This document shows, in pieces, positions 11,914-21,712 of a stretch of DNA of 45,685 nt (positions within the stretch are counted from its first letter, which is position 1; the number at the start of each line of letters is the position of its first letter). The notes under the pieces were generated by a model. It was not told the origin of the DNA, made no database searches, and saw only the letters and a program-made list of their open reading frames with translations. Location: NCBI GenBank assembly GCA_025351165.1, contig JANXWK010000018.1, positions 1 through 45,685 on the forward strand, given 5' to 3'. The position numbers and the translations under genes were made by a program. Source of the stretch: Hyphomicrobiales bacterium (GTDB lineage: Bacteria > Pseudomonadota > Alphaproteobacteria > Rhizobiales > Beijerinckiaceae).

Positions 11914-12950
11914 ATTTTAGCATCAACCTTCGCCTGACCAAATGTTGCCATATCATTATGACAGGCAATAGATGCTTTTACGATGCTTGCCGCAAGAGCT
12001 GCGCCAGAGCCTTCACCAAGACGCATGTTCAGATTCAAGATGGGTTCAAGACCTAATTTTTCCAGAACAAGCGCGTGTGCCCCTTCAGCAGATACATGCC
12101 CAGCAATACAATGATCCAATGCTGATTTATCAAGCGCATGAAGAATGGCAGCTGCGGCTGTCACTACATAGCCATCCAGAATAACTGGAATACGCTGCAA
12201 ACGGGCAGCCAATATAGCGCCACATAAAGCTGCAATTTCACGTCCGCCCAGACGACGCAGTATTTCCAGCGGATCACCCAAATGACTTTTATGGAAGCCT
12301 ACTGCCTGTTCAACTACTGCTATTTTGCGCTGTAATCCTGCATCATCCACACCTGTACCGCGCCCTGCCCAATCATATGCTGCACCACCGTAAAGCGCAT
12401 AATAGATTGATGCAGCTATTGTTGTGTTACCAATGCCCATTTCTCCTAAAATAAGTAGATCGGTACCGCCAGCAATGGCTTCCATACCAAAAGCAATGGT
12501 TGCAGCGGCTGTTGGCTCGTCCATGGCAGCTTCAACGGCTATGTCGCCCGTTGGCATTCCAATTGCCAGGTCAAACACTTTTAGCCCAAGATCGTAGGTG
12601 GCGCATATCTGGTTTATGGCTGCGCCCCCAGCTGAAAATGTGTCCAGCATCTGACGGGTAACACTTGATGGATAAGGAGAAACGCCATGTGTTGTCACAC
12701 CATGATCACCAGCAAAAATTGCAACCAGCGGTCTTTGGCAAGTGGGTTTACCCTTGCCCTGCCAGCCTGCAACCCAAAGCGCAATGTTTTCCAGACGTCC
12801 TAAAGCGCCTTTAGGTTTCACAAGCTCTTTGTCACGCTCAATCACTGCATCCATTGCCTCGCTGTCAGGACCCGGCAATATTTTGATAAGTGCACGTATA
12901 TCGTCAAAGGGCAGACCAGAGATGGAGGCGCTCATAGGTTCAGCTTTCAT
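11910..12950 (-). CDS. cobT: Nicotinate-nucleotide--dimethylbenzimidazole phosphoribosyltransferase
   Basis: CobT transfers phosphoribose from nicotinate mononucleotide to 5,6-dimethylbenzimidazole, making the alpha-ribazole phosphate of the lower ligand of cobalamin. The 346-residue sequence shows KPKGALGRLENIALWVAGWQG, IFAGDHGVTTHGVSPYPSSVT, LGEMGIGNTT and the catalytic region RLGEGSGAALA near residue 313, where the base-activating glutamate lies. Rhizobial homologues usually begin at MSASISGLPF, so ATG 12935 is an alternative start; neither has a strong ribosome binding site. It is divergent from cobS with only 60 bases between, so the two share a promoter region. I saw no cobalamin riboswitch there. 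Confidence 0.95.
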   Translation of the reverse strand: MKAEPMSASISGLPFDDIRALIKILPGPDSEAMDAVIERDKELVKPKGALGRLENIALWVAGWQGKGKPTCQRPLVAIFAGDHGVTTHGVSPYPSSVTRQMLDTFSAGGAAINQICATYDLGLKVFDLAIGMPTGDIAVEAAMDEPTAAATIAFGMEAIAGGTDLLILGEMGIGNTTIAASIYYALYGGAAYDWAGRGTGVDDAGLQRKIAVVEQAVGFHKSHLGDPLEILRRLGGREIAALCGAILAARLQRIPVILDGYVVTAAAAILHALDKSALDHCIAGHVSAEGAHALVLEKLGLEPILNLNMRLGEGSGAALAASIVKASIACHNDMATFGQAKVDAKI

Positions 12951-13010
12951 TTTACTTGTAAAGATACGCTGCTATAAGGTGCCCTAAGCGATGGTCAAGG
13001 AAAAACTATA

Positions 13011-13841
13011 ATGGAGCGTGTGCAGTGGATATTGATTTTAATTTCTCAGATTAAGTCTACAGCATGCAATATATGTATTGAAACAGTCAAACACCTACGT
13101 TTTTACACACGCTTTCATATTTCAAAACTTTATTTTGAAAATGACCCATACGCTCCGCCTGATTTTTCTGTTTCTGTACGTTCTTTGCCTTTGGCAGCGG
13201 CTATAATGGTTTTGCCAGGTACACTTTTTATTGGTATCGGTGCGGCCTTTGGCCTCGCTCCTTTAGTAGTTGCAACGCTTGTTACTGGCGCTTCTGCCCT
13301 TGTAACAGGCGCTTTTCACGAAGATGGTCTTGCAGATACCGCAGATAGCGTTGGAGGCGGTTATTCAATTGAAAAACGTCTCACAATCATGCGTGACAGC
13401 CGTATTGGCAGCTATGGGGCAGTTGCGCTTATCTTTGTAATTCTGCTTAAAATTACTGCATTAAGTCAACTAATAAGTGGTTCTGCTGTTGCTGCTGCGT
13501 GCGTGTTTCTGTCGGCTGCCATGGTTTCACGTGTTGCTGGCATTTTACCTCTCATGTTTTTGCCAGCCGCGCGAATGGATGGAAAATCGGCAAGCGTCAA
13601 AAATCCTCAATTTTTAGCATCTACAGTTGCCATTATTATCACTGTAATTTTTTGTTTTATAAGTTTAAAAAGTTTTGGAGCCATAAAAATCATCAGTGCA
13701 CTATGTGTTGTTGGATTCCTTACATTTGTGGTATGCCTATGGTCATGGCGCAAAATCAACGGGCAAACGGGTGATGTTCTAGGAGCCATTCAACAGATTA
13801 GTGAAACCGCTTTTCTTGTTGTGCTGAGTGCAGGTTCCTAA
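13011..13841 (+). CDS. cobS: Adenosylcobinamide-GDP ribazoletransferase (cobalamin synthase)
   Basis: CobS is the integral membrane enzyme that joins adenosylcobinamide-GDP to alpha-ribazole (phosphate), the final step of nucleotide-loop assembly. The 276-residue protein has the conserved acidic motif HEDGLADTADSVGGG near 102-116 followed by RLTIMRDSRIGSYG. Several hydrophobic helices lie at about 60-100, 137-185 and 200-240, and the start of the catalytic core is RFYTRFHI. AAGGA stands 9 bases before ATG 13011. The first 27 or so residues are poorly conserved, so a later start is possible. It is divergent from cobT, and its 3' end overlaps dusA by four bases, convergent. Confidence 0.93.
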   Translation: MERVQWILILISQIKSTACNICIETVKHLRFYTRFHISKLYFENDPYAPPDFSVSVRSLPLAAAIMVLPGTLFIGIGAAFGLAPLVVATLVTGASALVTGAFHEDGLADTADSVGGGYSIEKRLTIMRDSRIGSYGAVALIFVILLKITALSQLISGSAVAAACVFLSAAMVSRVAGILPLMFLPAARMDGKSASVKNPQFLASTVAIIITVIFCFISLKSFGAIKIISALCVVGFLTFVVCLWSWRKINGQTGDVLGAIQQISETAFLVVLSAGS

Positions 13842-14815
13842 AACCGTTTTATCAAACTGGCAGCATCAAGCAATGTCTGTGAATCTGCGTCTTTTAAAGT
13901 TCCAGCTGTTGCCAGATGCCTGCGGTAAGCTCGTGCACCACTGCACCCTTGAAACAGTCCCAGCATATGACGCGTAATATTGTGAAGTCTGACGCCATTC
14001 TGAATTTCAGTATTTATATATGGTGCCATTAATTCAACAACTTCAAAACCATCTTTCAACAGGTTTGGAGTGCTGAACACTGTATCATCTACTGTTAAAA
14101 GTAGCTCTGGATTATGATACACCGCACGACCCAACATAACACCATCTACATGCTTCAAATGCCCCAAAGCTTCCTCAAGTGAATTAATGCCGCCATTAAT
14201 TGAGATTACAAGGTCTGGCAGACGCTGTTTGAGACGGTATACCCGCTCATAATCAAGTGGAGGAATATCACGGTTTTCCTTTGGTGAAAGGCCTTTAAGC
14301 CAAGCTTTACGAGCATGCACAATCAGTGCATCTACAGCTACGTCAATCAGTGCATCCGCTAAAGTATCAAGAGCCTGATCTGTATCCTGATCATCAACGC
14401 CTATGCGGCATTTAACGGTAACAGGCAGCTTTACGGCTTTTTTCAGTGCTGCAACACACTCAGCAACGAGCAAAGGCTCAAGCATAAGGCAAGCACCAAA
14501 ACGCCCATTTTGAACACGGTCTGAGGGGCAGCCAACATTCAGATTTATTTCATCATAGCCATAGTCTTTAGCAAGTGTTGCAGCGTCTGCCAATGCACCA
14601 GGGTCGGATCCACCCAGCTGTAAAGCAAGAGGTTTTTCCTGCTCGGAAAATGCCAGCAATCTATTTTTTGGGCCAAAAAGAATGGCGTTTGCTGTTACCA
14701 TTTCTGTGTAGCCACGTGCATGTCTGCTCATAAGACGGTGAAAATACCGGCAATGCCGATCTGTCCACTCCATCATGGGCGCAATACTGAATCTATGGAC
14801 TTGATGCTGGTGCAT
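13838..14815 (-). CDS. dusA: tRNA-dihydrouridine(20/20a) synthase
   Basis: An FMN-dependent enzyme that reduces U20/U20a in the D-loop of tRNAs. The 325-residue sequence begins with the DusA-type motif RFSIAPMMEWTDRHCRYFHR. It contains LALQLGGSDP, NLNVGCPSDRVQNGRFGACLM (catalytic Cys expected in GCPS, residue 96), VTVKCRIGVDD, LIVHARKAWLKGLSPKENR and ISINGGI, then ends in the helical tRNA-binding domain with RHMLGLFQGCSGARAYRRHL. The subfamily (DusA rather than B or C) follows from the MEWTD and AWLKGLSPKENR motifs. It starts 5 bases after the upstream envelope-protein gene ends, so it may be the third gene of that operon. Confidence 0.96.
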   Translation of the reverse strand: MHQHQVHRFSIAPMMEWTDRHCRYFHRLMSRHARGYTEMVTANAILFGPKNRLLAFSEQEKPLALQLGGSDPGALADAATLAKDYGYDEINLNVGCPSDRVQNGRFGACLMLEPLLVAECVAALKKAVKLPVTVKCRIGVDDQDTDQALDTLADALIDVAVDALIVHARKAWLKGLSPKENRDIPPLDYERVYRLKQRLPDLVISINGGINSLEEALGHLKHVDGVMLGRAVYHNPELLLTVDDTVFSTPNLLKDGFEVVELMAPYINTEIQNGVRLHNITRHMLGLFQGCSGARAYRRHLATAGTLKDADSQTLLDAASLIKRF

Positions 14816-14820
14816 GTATT

Positions 14821-16272
14821 TTAAACAGTTTTACCAGCTTTTACAGCTTTGGAGTGATCTGTCTCGCCCCCAACTGCTAAAATAGCAGCATCACCTTTCC
14901 AATTTTCACGTAAGGCAATGTCAGTAAAACCACAATGCACAGATACCCAGTTTAGCTCATCATTGGACATCCGAGCGATCTGGTCAAAGTGCCAGATGCC
15001 TGCCTCGTTGAGCTTTTTCTCAATTTCTATGGCTACACCGTTAATAAGCTTAAGGTTGTCTGCCCTGCCGTTTCTTGCAGCGTCTAAAGCAACTGGCCGA
15101 CTGCCTTCAGATTTGTCTTCAGACTTATCTTCAGACTTGTCTTGCAATTGTCTCTGCGTATTTTGGCTAGCAGCATTCCCATAAATATCTACGTCATCGC
15201 TGCTTGACGTGGTGACTTCACTTTCATCGGTATATTTTAAAGTCTCAGATTTTTGGTCCGATGCAAAGACCTTAGCCTGTGAAACCCATTCTTCGCGTTC
15301 GATACGTCCAGGAAAAGCTAAAAAATGACCAACCCATTGAACTTCTGTTGCGGTCCAGGCTGCTATCTGGTCAAAATGCCAAATTCCCAATCCCTGAAGG
15401 CGGGTTTCATTCTGCTTTCCTATGCCGCGAATGCGTTTTAGATCATCAGCTTTGTTTTTACGCGGGGCCGTCAAACCAGGGGGCTTATCAGTCTCAACAG
15501 GCACCGCTGTGGTTGTTTCAACAATGCCCATGTCAACAGTGTGCACAACACTCAATCGTGAAAGCCTGAAGCCCATCGGCAAAGAATTTGCTAAAGTTTC
15601 AACTTCTGTTTTTACTTGCCTCAAACCTGTTGCGCCCGTTAATGTGTAACTGCTGTCAATTAAGCTTGCCATGCCTTTGTCAAGCTTTGCAAGATGCTTG
15701 AATGCTGCATTGGTGAGTATTTCCAGGTCAGCAGGTTGACCTGACCCAAGCTGAAGACGATCATTAACCCTCAACCCTGCAAATATTACCTCAGCGGAGG
15801 CCAAAATACGGTTTTTAGCTTCAGCTGAGGGAGCAAAACCTGTTAATGTCACTGCGTCTCCATCTTTTTGAGCCTGCCACTGATACGGCATAATCTGTGG
15901 AAGAACTGAAGCTGGAACAACTGTTGCTTTTAACTCTTTTCTTGGTGGCTTGGTAATAGCATTTTGTGTTTCAGACGTGCTAAAAAGCTGACGCAGCATG
16001 CTACCCAAAAGACATCCAATAAAATACATAGATGCTATCAAAATGCCTGTGTCGAACCACAGGCCCAAACGATCAGGAATAATTTTCAAATAGGCAACTG
16101 CAATTCCAGACGCAAGCAGAAGAAGCCATGGAACCCAGCCAAATGATGTCTTATTACGGATAAAAACTGAAAAACCAATAATTACACCAATAAGAAAAGC
16201 CGCAAACCACCACCATAGATAACTGGTGGCAAGATAAGACAGCCCAGAAAGTGTAAATCCAGAAGATGCCAT
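14821..16272 (-). CDS. Inner-membrane protein with BON-like domain and two helix-hairpin-helix-like domains
   Basis: Not a characterised protein as far as I can tell. The 483 residues start with three hydrophobic helices (about 17-37, 46-64, 73-94). A segment (YQWQAQKDGDAVTLTGFAPS) follows that closely matches the BON-like repeats of the neighbouring OmpA-type protein. The second half has two copies (about 270-335 and 405-465) of a DDLKRIRGIG...LGIWHFDQIAAW unit. This unit is like the helix-hairpin-helix domain annotated as 'flap endonuclease-1-like' or NADH-dehydrogenase-associated in rhizobia. A DKSE triplet separates the copies. The second HhH copy is degenerate (NGVAIEIE for GIGKQNE). It starts 15 bases after the OmpA-like gene, so the two form an operon. 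A membrane scaffold function is inference, and nuclease activity is not shown. Confidence 0.85.
   Translation of the reverse strand: MASSGFTLSGLSYLATSYLWWWFAAFLIGVIIGFSVFIRNKTSFGWVPWLLLLASGIAVAYLKIIPDRLGLWFDTGILIASMYFIGCLLGSMLRQLFSTSETQNAITKPPRKELKATVVPASVLPQIMPYQWQAQKDGDAVTLTGFAPSAEAKNRILASAEVIFAGLRVNDRLQLGSGQPADLEILTNAAFKHLAKLDKGMASLIDSSYTLTGATGLRQVKTEVETLANSLPMGFRLSRLSVVHTVDMGIVETTTAVPVETDKPPGLTAPRKNKADDLKRIRGIGKQNETRLQGLGIWHFDQIAAWTATEVQWVGHFLAFPGRIEREEWVSQAKVFASDQKSETLKYTDESEVTTSSSDDVDIYGNAASQNTQRQLQDKSEDKSEDKSEGSRPVALDAARNGRADNLKLINGVAIEIEKKLNEAGIWHFDQIARMSNDELNWVSVHCGFTDIALRENWKGDAAILAVGGETDHSKAVKAGKTV
15106..15141. repeat. 12-bp tandem repeat, three units
   Basis: TTCAGATTTGTC, TTCAGACTTATC and TTCAGACTTGTC stand in tandem and encode DKSE three times on the minus strand, in the linker between the two helix-hairpin-helix-like domains. 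Confidence 0.85.
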
Positions 16273-16287
16273 TTATTTAACCCCCAA

Positions 16288-17781
16288 TTATTTGACAATA
16301 AATTCTACGCGACGGTTCTTTTGTTTGCCTTCATCCGTTTCATTGGAGGCAATAGGCTTTGTTTCCCCGTAGCCGGCGGCAGTGTATTTTGCTGTGTCAA
16401 CATGAAGTTTCATATAGTCGAGCACTGCTTTGGCTCGGCGCTCTGATAAATCCTGATTATAGGCAGGCGCACCGTCTGAGTCTGTATGAGCGCCAATTTC
16501 AACCTGAACCCTAGGGCATCTTTTTGCAATCTCAACCAAGCGGTCCAAGGTTGCAAACGACACCTGACGGATAGTATCCTTATCTGTATCAAAGTAAATT
16601 GAACTTTCTTTCAGCTCCTGTGTAAACTCGCTGCGGCAAATATCTGCCTGTTTTAAAATTATGTCTGGAGCACCAGCAACTGGGTCAGCTGTACCAAGCG
16701 GCGCGACGGGTGGCAGTGCCTCAACAGGCAGTGGAGTTGGAACTGGCATGGAGGCTGGCATGGGGGCTAGTATGGGGGCTGGTATAGGAGTTTGCACTGA
16801 AACAGCTGCCTTGCCGAGTGTGTACCCAACTGGCAGCATTTTTGTTGCGGCAAGTGCAGCATCAGACAGCTGGACACTGGATGCTTCCCCTGCCAGCGAA
16901 TAGACTTTATCTTCAAGCTGAACACTCCCTTTCAGGAGTTTGGCCATCTGGGCTATTGCATACCCTGCCATCTGTTCAAAACCTGCTGGCTCTCCAGCGG
17001 CAATATCCTGCTTGTCAATAATACTTGCGCCTGGCATCGCAGTTTTTACCGCTTCAATATTTTTAAGACGTATTACCTCAGATGGTACAAAGCCATTCAG
17101 TGTAATTAAGTTGCCCTCACGCAAGGCCGCCCAGCTGTAAGGCTTTTGAACTGGAGGTGAAATGGCACTTATCATCAAGATTACCCCCTGCGGTAAGGCT
17201 TTAACCTTGGCAAGTTCGCTTGTGTAAATGGCTGATGTTGGAGCTGCACCTGTGATCGAATATTTCAGATCCTCCAGAGTGACTGTGGCGGTAGATAAAT
17301 TACCAAGTTGAGACAGTCCAAATGCCGTTGCTGCTTCAAACCCAGCAGGAACACCACGCGCAAGTTTCATTTCATCCATCAACTGCGCATTGGGTAAGAA
17401 TTTTTTAGCTGTTGCCAGAATGGTTTGATGGGTTGTTTCATCTGGATAATACCCATTTAAAGTAAGCTTGTTGCCATCGCGAACTGCCAGCCATTTATAG
17501 GGTTTGACTTCTGCCAGCACTTCAAGTGCAGATGCTGTTACCCTACGTACGCCTCGAATAGACTCAATTGCTGCAACCGCTTTGGCTTTTACCTCCTCAT
17601 TTGGAGCTATGCCACTTAAAGTTGCATCGCGGCCCGCAAATGTTGGTTTCACCCAAGGATAATCCGTGATGGTTTTAAATGTCAGATCCTGCTCAATCCG
17701 TTCATCTGAGAGCACATTTGCTGTGCCCCACAAAATAACTGGCAAAGTAAGCCCTAGCCACCATTTACTTGGCTGATACAT
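16288..17781 (-). CDS. OmpA-family envelope protein with BON-like repeats
   Basis: A 497-residue envelope protein. An N-terminal hydrophobic helix (about 8-24) acts as signal or anchor. Three BON-like repeats follow, each opening with a Y.W motif (DYPWVKPTFAG; KPYKWLAVRDGNKLTLNGY; KPYSWAALREGNLITLNGF). The second and third continue with a block ending A.LPQG / ATKMLPVG. A Pro/Met/Ala linker at roughly 335-365 leads to the C-terminal OmpA-like peptidoglycan-binding domain with IYFDTDKDTI, IGAHTDSDG and LSERRAKAVLDYM, and the family ending NRRVEFIVK. AAGGGG precedes the ATG. It is the first gene of a probable operon with the BON/HhH membrane protein and dusA. It likely spans inner membrane to cell wall; the precise role is unknown. 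Confidence 0.88.
   Translation of the reverse strand: MYQPSKWWLGLTLPVILWGTANVLSDERIEQDLTFKTITDYPWVKPTFAGRDATLSGIAPNEEVKAKAVAAIESIRGVRRVTASALEVLAEVKPYKWLAVRDGNKLTLNGYYPDETTHQTILATAKKFLPNAQLMDEMKLARGVPAGFEAATAFGLSQLGNLSTATVTLEDLKYSITGAAPTSAIYTSELAKVKALPQGVILMISAISPPVQKPYSWAALREGNLITLNGFVPSEVIRLKNIEAVKTAMPGASIIDKQDIAAGEPAGFEQMAGYAIAQMAKLLKGSVQLEDKVYSLAGEASSVQLSDAALAATKMLPVGYTLGKAAVSVQTPIPAPILAPMPASMPVPTPLPVEALPPVAPLGTADPVAGAPDIILKQADICRSEFTQELKESSIYFDTDKDTIRQVSFATLDRLVEIAKRCPRVQVEIGAHTDSDGAPAYNQDLSERRAKAVLDYMKLHVDTAKYTAAGYGETKPIASNETDEGKQKNRRVEFIVK
16745..16792. repeat. Degenerate 12-bp tandem repeat, four units
   Basis: GGCATGGAGGCT, GGCATGGGGGCT, AGTATGGGGGCT and GGTATAGGAGTT follow each other and encode the PAPMPA-type linker of the OmpA-family protein on the minus strand. 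The neighbouring partner gene also carries a 12-bp repeat in a linker. Confidence 0.8.
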
Positions 17782-18127
17782 TTGACGCCCCTTGAATTGA
17801 TATCCAGAATTGGATGCTTTATAATCCTCTGTGTTTCTTATACCCTATTATACCTTGCTTAAAACGTCTATTCTGCCTGATTAGAGACCTAAAAACCGAT
17901 TTTCAGCAGTGCTCAATTTTGACATGCCAGCTCCATCATATAAACCAGCTCCACCATATAAATATGTAAAATAACAATGCACCCAGAATTTGTTTTTTAT
18001 ATATTCCATTAAAAAGCGTTTTATCCTTATTTTCATTAATCTGATGAGTATGCTGAAATCCGTCCATAGAAGACACCAAAGCAATTTACACTGATCAAAC
18101 CAATTTTTAAGCAAATATCTGGTTATT
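17782..18127. repeat. Intergenic stretch containing an 18-bp direct tandem repeat
   Basis: About 350 bases between pheT and the OmpA-family gene without a credible gene. CCAGCTCCATCATATAAA (17927-17944) is followed directly by CCAGCTCCACCATATAAA (17945-17962), identical but for one base. An open frame on the minus strand covers it, but its only start is a GTG inside the last codons of pheT with no ribosome binding site. The region must hold the pheT terminator and the promoter of the OmpA-family operon, neither of which is obvious. Confidence 0.6.
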
Positions 18128-20548
18128 TTACCCTCGCAAAACACCCCCAGTTTTTCTTAGGATTTCAGCGGACAACCTAGAGGTAAATGCTTCAATGTCT
18201 GTATCGTTCAGAGTTTTTTCACGCGGTTGGAGTGTTATTTCAATTGCAACAGATTTTTGATCGGGTCGCACGCCTTTACCTTCGTATATATCGAATAGTT
18301 TGACCTGTGATACAAGCACCCTGTCTACACCGCGTGCTGTTTTTACCACGTCATCAGCACGTACGGATTTATCTACAACAAAAGCAAAATCACGTGTGAC
18401 TGATTGATAATCACTCATTTCCAGCTTTGATTTGATCTTGCTTGTTTTCTGTTTTTGAGTTGGGAGATTATCAAGTAGAATCTCAAAAACGACAACTGGT
18501 CCGTCAATACCCAGCTGTTCAAGTGTATTTGGATGAAGTTCGCCAAAATGCCCCAACACACCTTTTGGTCCAAACTGCATGGTTGCTGAGCGCCCGGGAT
18601 GAAACCAGGTAGGAGCGCCAGCAACAATCTGCATAGAATCAGTTGATACACCCAATGCTCCAAGAAGCGAAAAGGCATCAGCCTTTACATCATAGATATC
18701 AGCAGGTTTGGCAGGCTGCGACCAGTGGCGACCAGTGCCAAGGCGCGAGGCAAGGCCACGTCGCAAGCCTGTAACAGCCATTTTCTGATCTTGTGGCTGA
18801 TCACCTGTAAATATCTGGCCTACTTCAAACAGTGCTATATCTTTAGTTGCACGGTTGACGTTGCGTTGCGCCGCAGCAACCAAACCTGGCAAAAGCGAGG
18901 GACGCATGTCCGACATATCTGCGGCAATGGGATTAGCCAACTTCAAAACACTGACACCGCCGCCAAAAGCCTCTGCCTCTTTTGCAGAAATAAAGGAATA
19001 GGTCATGGCCTCCATCATGCCAGATGCTGCAAGTGCGCGGCGCGCACGGCGTGTTCTGCGCTGAATAAGTGTCAGCACTGGTTCTGAAACTGATGTGGTA
19101 CGTTTAAGAGGCACGTTTACTACATGTTCAAGGCCAGCAATGCGGATAATTTCTTCTACAATGTCAGCCTTGCCCTCAATATCAGGGCGCCATGATGGAA
19201 CAGCAATTGTAGATGCTTCTCCAATGCCAGATACACCAAAACCAAGACGTTTTAATATCTGTGTCATATCATCAACTGGCATTTCCAGACCAGTGAGACG
19301 TTTTACTTCGTTCCAGGGAAAAATTATACATTTGGTAATGGCAGGAATATCGCCCGCCTGTGTTATCTGACTTGGTGTTCCCCCACATATTTCAAGTATA
19401 AGCTTGGTTGCCAGGTCCATGCCAAACTGTGTAATTTCTGGATCAACACCGCGCTCAAAGCGATAACGGGCATCACTGTTAATGCCAAGTTTGCGGCCAG
19501 TCTGTGCAATATTTTCTGGATCCCACAAGGCGCATTCAATCAATACATCTGTTGTTGTTTCATCGCACCCTGAATGCTCGCCGCCCATAATGCCCGCAAT
19601 AGATTTCACGCCATTATCATCTGCAATTACAACTGTACTGGTCCCTAGTGTGTAGGTTCTGCCATCAAGTGCTACTATGCTTTCGCTCATATGGGCGCAG
19701 CGTACAACCAGCCTGCCAGATATTTTGGCTGCATCAAAAACATGCAAGGGGCGACCATGCTCAAACGTAATGTAGTTTGTAATGTCAACCAATGCATTTA
19801 CAGGACGAAGACCAATTGCTTTTAACTGATCCTGCATCCACTGTGGTGATGAACCATTTCTGACACCTTTTATCATACGTAGTTTAAAGACGGGGCAAAG
19901 CTTGCGGTCTTCGCCAATAAATTCCAGTTTTATATTAACAGGACATGAGCCGGATTCAGTAAAAACTGGCAAAGTCTGGGGCTTAACTGTGCCAAGGCCT
20001 GCTGCTGCAAGATCACGGGCAATTCCATACACACCTGCTGCGTCTGAACGGTTTGGTGTAAGGTTAATGTCTATCACAGGATCGCCAATTTTAGCATACT
20101 CAATATATTTAGTGCCAATTGGCGCGTTTTGAGGCAGCTCCATAATGCCTTCGCTCTCATCAGACAGCTCAAGTTCAGCCGCCGAGCAGAGCATACCCCT
20201 GCTTTCAATGCCTCTGATTTCGCCAATGCCCAGTGTAATTTTTTTGGCTGGAATGTAAGTGCCAGGCCCTGCAAAAACGGATACCAGCCCCGCGCGAGCG
20301 TTAGAGGCTCCGCACACAACCTGAATTGGTTCAGCAGCTCCTGTATCGACCATACAGAGACGCAGCTTATCTGCATTTGGATGCTGAATGGCTGAAATAA
20401 TTTTCGCAATTGTAAAAGGTTCAAGAGGCTTGGCTTTATCTTCAACGCCTTCAACTTCAAGGCCTATTTTTGTCAATGTTTCGCAGATTTCTTCCAAGCC
20501 TGCATTGGTGTCAAGGTGCTGTTTTAGCCAGCTTAATGTAAATTTCAT
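18128..20548 (-). CDS. pheT: Phenylalanine--tRNA ligase beta subunit
   Basis: The 806-residue beta chain of the alpha2beta2 enzyme that charges tRNA-Phe in the cytoplasm. Domains in order: B1 start [20 protein letters not shown]; the EMAP-like tRNA-binding fold at about 40-150 ([21 protein letters not shown]); B3/B4 editing region; B5 ([18 protein letters not shown]); catalytic-like core ([14 protein letters not shown]); and the C-terminal FDX-ACB anticodon-binding domain with [19 protein letters not shown] and [23 protein letters not shown]. Length is normal. Its ATG overlaps the pheS stop (ATGA), indicating translational coupling. Confidence 0.97.
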   Translation of the reverse strand: MKFTLSWLKQHLDTNAGLEEICETLTKIGLEVEGVEDKAKPLEPFTIAKIISAIQHPNADKLRLCMVDTGAAEPIQVVCGASNARAGLVSVFAGPGTYIPAKKITLGIGEIRGIESRGMLCSAAELELSDESEGIMELPQNAPIGTKYIEYAKIGDPVIDINLTPNRSDAAGVYGIARDLAAAGLGTVKPQTLPVFTESGSCPVNIKLEFIGEDRKLCPVFKLRMIKGVRNGSSPQWMQDQLKAIGLRPVNALVDITNYITFEHGRPLHVFDAAKISGRLVVRCAHMSESIVALDGRTYTLGTSTVVIADDNGVKSIAGIMGGEHSGCDETTTDVLIECALWDPENIAQTGRKLGINSDARYRFERGVDPEITQFGMDLATKLILEICGGTPSQITQAGDIPAITKCIIFPWNEVKRLTGLEMPVDDMTQILKRLGFGVSGIGEASTIAVPSWRPDIEGKADIVEEIIRIAGLEHVVNVPLKRTTSVSEPVLTLIQRRTRRARRALAASGMMEAMTYSFISAKEAEAFGGGVSVLKLANPIAADMSDMRPSLLPGLVAAAQRNVNRATKDIALFEVGQIFTGDQPQDQKMAVTGLRRGLASRLGTGRHWSQPAKPADIYDVKADAFSLLGALGVSTDSMQIVAGAPTWFHPGRSATMQFGPKGVLGHFGELHPNTLEQLGIDGPVVVFEILLDNLPTQKQKTSKIKSKLEMSDYQSVTRDFAFVVDKSVRADDVVKTARGVDRVLVSQVKLFDIYEGKGVRPDQKSVAIEITLQPREKTLNDTDIEAFTSRLSAEILRKTGGVLRG

Positions 20549-21627
20549 TGGCTTAGCCCCTCACATAGGTTTGGAATGTCAAGCGGCTTGAACCCGTAAT
20601 GCTTCAACCAGCGTAAATCTGCATCAAAAAATGGACGTAAATCGGATATGCCGTATTTGAGCATGGCAAGGCGGTCAATTCCCATGCCCCAGGCATAGCC
20701 TTGGTATTCGTCTGGATTAATACCGCAGTTTTTGAGTACGTTGGAATGGACCATGCCGCAGCCCAGAATTTCCAGCCAGTCTTCTCCCTCTCCAAAGCGA
20801 ATTTCTCCGTTGGAGCGCCGGCACTGGATGTCTACTTCCATTGACGGCTCGGTAAAGGGGAAAAACGATGGGCGAAAGCGCATCTTAACGCTTGGTATTT
20901 CAAAAAAAGCCTTGCAGAATTCTGTTATGACCCATTTCAGCTGTCCAAGATTAGCTGTTTTATCAATCACCAGCCCTTCCACCTGATGGAACATAGGCGT
21001 ATGGGTCTGGTCGCTGTCACAGCGATACGTGCGCCCTGGGCATATAACGCGTATGGGTGGTTTTTGCCCCAGCATTGTGCGCACCTGCACAGGGCTTGTA
21101 TGCGTGCGCAGCAGCATACGCTCACCATTTTCTTTTGCATTGAAAAAAAACGTGTCGTGCATTTCTCTGGCTGGATGCCCAACAGGGAAATTCAGTTTCG
21201 TAAAATTGAAATCATCCGTTTCTACATCAGGGCCTTCTGCAACGGAAAATCCCATATCAGCGAAAATTGCTGTAATTTCTTCAATTGTCTGGCTAACTGG
21301 ATGCAATCGTCCAGCCTCGAAGGGTCCTTCGGGCACAGGCAATGAAACATCAAGCATTTCTGTCAGCAGTCTGGCAGTTAAAGCTTCATTTTTAAGAATG
21401 GTGCGCCGCTCTGTCAGTGCAGAGCCAACAGTATCTTTAAGTTTATTGATGGCAGCACCTGCAGATTTGCGCTCTTCTGCCTCCATCGCCCCCAAAGTTT
21501 TAAGAAGGGCTGTTATGGAACCAGATTTTCCCAAGGCTCCAACGCGGATAGCTTCGAGTAATGTATCGTCAGATGCTTTTGCAATCTGGTTTAGCAAATC
21601 TTGTTCAATGGTGTTGAAATCAGACAT
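20545..21627 (-). CDS. pheS: Phenylalanine--tRNA ligase alpha subunit
   Basis: The 360-residue alpha chain carries the class II aminoacylation site. After an N-terminal coiled coil (about 1-100) come motif 2 regions [10 protein letters not shown] and [25 protein letters not shown]. The Phe-pocket residues lie in [16 protein letters not shown], and motif 3 is [18 protein letters not shown], followed by [14 protein letters not shown] at the end. In many Rhizobiales pheST follows rpmI-rplT. Here the upstream gene on the same strand is an ABC exporter 85 bases away, so the usual ribosomal-protein context is missing. No leader peptide or T-box-like element was seen in those 85 bases. Confidence 0.97.
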   Translation of the reverse strand: MSDFNTIEQDLLNQIAKASDDTLLEAIRVGALGKSGSITALLKTLGAMEAEERKSAGAAINKLKDTVGSALTERRTILKNEALTARLLTEMLDVSLPVPEGPFEAGRLHPVSQTIEEITAIFADMGFSVAEGPDVETDDFNFTKLNFPVGHPAREMHDTFFFNAKENGERMLLRTHTSPVQVRTMLGQKPPIRVICPGRTYRCDSDQTHTPMFHQVEGLVIDKTANLGQLKWVITEFCKAFFEIPSVKMRFRPSFFPFTEPSMEVDIQCRRSNGEIRFGEGEDWLEILGCGMVHSNVLKNCGINPDEYQGYAWGMGIDRLAMLKYGISDLRPFFDADLRWLKHYGFKPLDIPNLCEGLSQ

Positions 21628-21712
21628 TCTACTATTTTCTGTTCTCTATGTTTGACGCTGTGCTCAGCGTTGCTCTAAGCAGATATAAAGCCGCATATCA
21701 ATATGGTTTCTG

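Noticed and set aside
12951-13010. Possible cobalamin riboswitch between cobT and cobS
   Set aside because: Only 60 bases lie between the divergent starts, too short for the element, and no B12-box was seen.
16745-16792. Short tandem repeats considered as a CRISPR array
   Set aside because: Units are 12 bp without spacers and lie in frame in a coding linker.
17881-18144. 87-codon open frame on the minus strand after pheT
   Set aside because: Its start is a GTG inside the last codons of pheT with no ribosome binding site, and part of the sequence is the 18-bp tandem repeat. No family resemblance.
21029-21655. 208-codon open frame antisense to pheS
   Set aside because: Fully inside pheS, with no ribosome binding site and serine-rich shadow composition.
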